From assembly GCF_000023225.1 (NCBI RefSeq), contig NC_013173.1, forward strand, positions 3,226,501 to 3,290,500: a stretch of DNA of 64,000 nucleotides. Reading direction: 5' to 3'. The notes below the pieces were generated by a model. That model made no database searches and had not been told where the DNA came from. It saw only the letters and a program-made list of their open reading frames with translations. The translations under genes were made by a program, and so were the position numbers. Positions within the stretch are counted from its first letter, which is position 1. Each line of letters opens with the position of its first letter. Source of the stretch: Desulfomicrobium baculatum DSM 4028 (lineage in GTDB: Bacteria; Desulfobacterota; Desulfovibrionia; Desulfovibrionales; Desulfomicrobiaceae). Below, piece by piece: positions 63,815-64,000 of this stretch.

Positions 63815-64000
63815 ATGCAGGATCAACTTCAAAAACAGAGGACTTTCGCCCTGATAGGGCATGGAGGAACCGGAAAGACTTCAGTGGCCGAAATGCTGCT
63901 GTTTGCCGCCGGTTCCATCACCAGGCTGGGCAAAATTGACGAGGGCTCGACGGTTCTGGACTATGAACCTGAAGAAACCAAACGCAGGGGCAGTATTCAA
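63815..64000 (+). CDS. Elongation factor G-like GTPase, N-terminal fragment (cut by window edge)
   Basis: The first 62 codons of a translational GTPase. The P-loop is GHGGTGKTS (G1), and LGKIDEGSTVLDYEPEETKRRGSIQ covers the start of switch I. The DYEPEE form with KRRGS differs from canonical EF-G (DWMEQEQERGITI) and matches the second EF-G-like paralogue found in many bacteria. The ATG at 63815 follows AAGGGGG. The gene continues beyond the window. Confidence 0.88.
   Translation, partial: MQDQLQKQRTFALIGHGGTGKTSVAEMLLFAAGSITRLGKIDEGSTVLDYEPEETKRRGSIQ

Overview
The window is one GC-rich bacterial chromosome segment (a counted 60-base stretch at 8041 is 67% G+C) with tightly packed, often translationally coupled genes. 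The content points to a Gram-negative anaerobe of the Desulfovibrionales, perhaps Desulfomicrobium. Clues are a PhsA/PsrA-like molybdopterin oxidoreductase with a 16-cysteine ferredoxin, an ADP-forming acyl-CoA synthetase, a DUF4416 gene, and mixed envelope and c-di-GMP signalling genes. The genus is inferred from gene content and style, not from a marker gene. No prophage, insertion sequence, rRNA operon or CRISPR array was seen.

Layout. 1-4600 (minus): RecN (cut by the window edge), a CgeB-like glycosyltransferase, a tandem ABC ATPase and a YceI-like periplasmic protein. 4823-7733: tRNA-Ala, a short-chain dehydrogenase, and a visibly AT-richer pair (HTH-ImmA regulator plus PIN-domain protein) that looks like a transferred toxin-antitoxin-type module. 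7873-12525: signalling genes (REC-histidine kinase, CheY-like regulator, dCache_3 chemoreceptor) around endonuclease IV. 12753-17930 (minus): the two-gene molybdopterin oxidoreductase module, an NlpC/P60 lipoprotein and a YitT-type membrane protein. 18077-22820: acyl-CoA synthetase, ArfB, an IscA-like protein and a GAF/degenerate-GGDEF/PilZ protein.

22896-30075 (minus): a long, partly coupled series read dut, argD, prmA, DNA glycosylase, envC, ctpA, yibQ-like; the last three form a cell-wall/division set. 30153-36933 (plus): glgP, tlyA, trmH, aroC, a DUF218 protein and a rhomboid protease. 36979-40843 (minus): rfbB-rfbD-hrcA-grpE-CoA-binding protein, placing the heat-shock repressor in a dTDP-rhamnose operon. 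40967-45328: trmL, cbiB, a methyltransferase, tRNA-Val, GNAT, proC and ndk. 45517-49257: GAF protein, gap and dnaK. 49395-58513: LpoA-like lipoprotein, gatCA, mnmA, mtaB, DUF4416, yicC, remA-like, gmk and pyrF. 58532-60989: TPR protein, a PilZ/receiver-like/LuxR fusion and a small cysteine-containing protein.

60990-61466 is non-coding and holds a nested inverted/direct repeat element. It is followed on the minus strand by a coupled pair, a ParB-like protein and a spore-photoproduct-lyase-like radical SAM protein. The window ends in the first 62 codons of an EF-G-like GTPase. The most interesting items are the ParB-like/radical SAM pair, the HTH-ImmA/PIN module, the PilZ-LuxR fusion, the nested repeat element, and two genes whose start codons abut the terminator of the gene before them.
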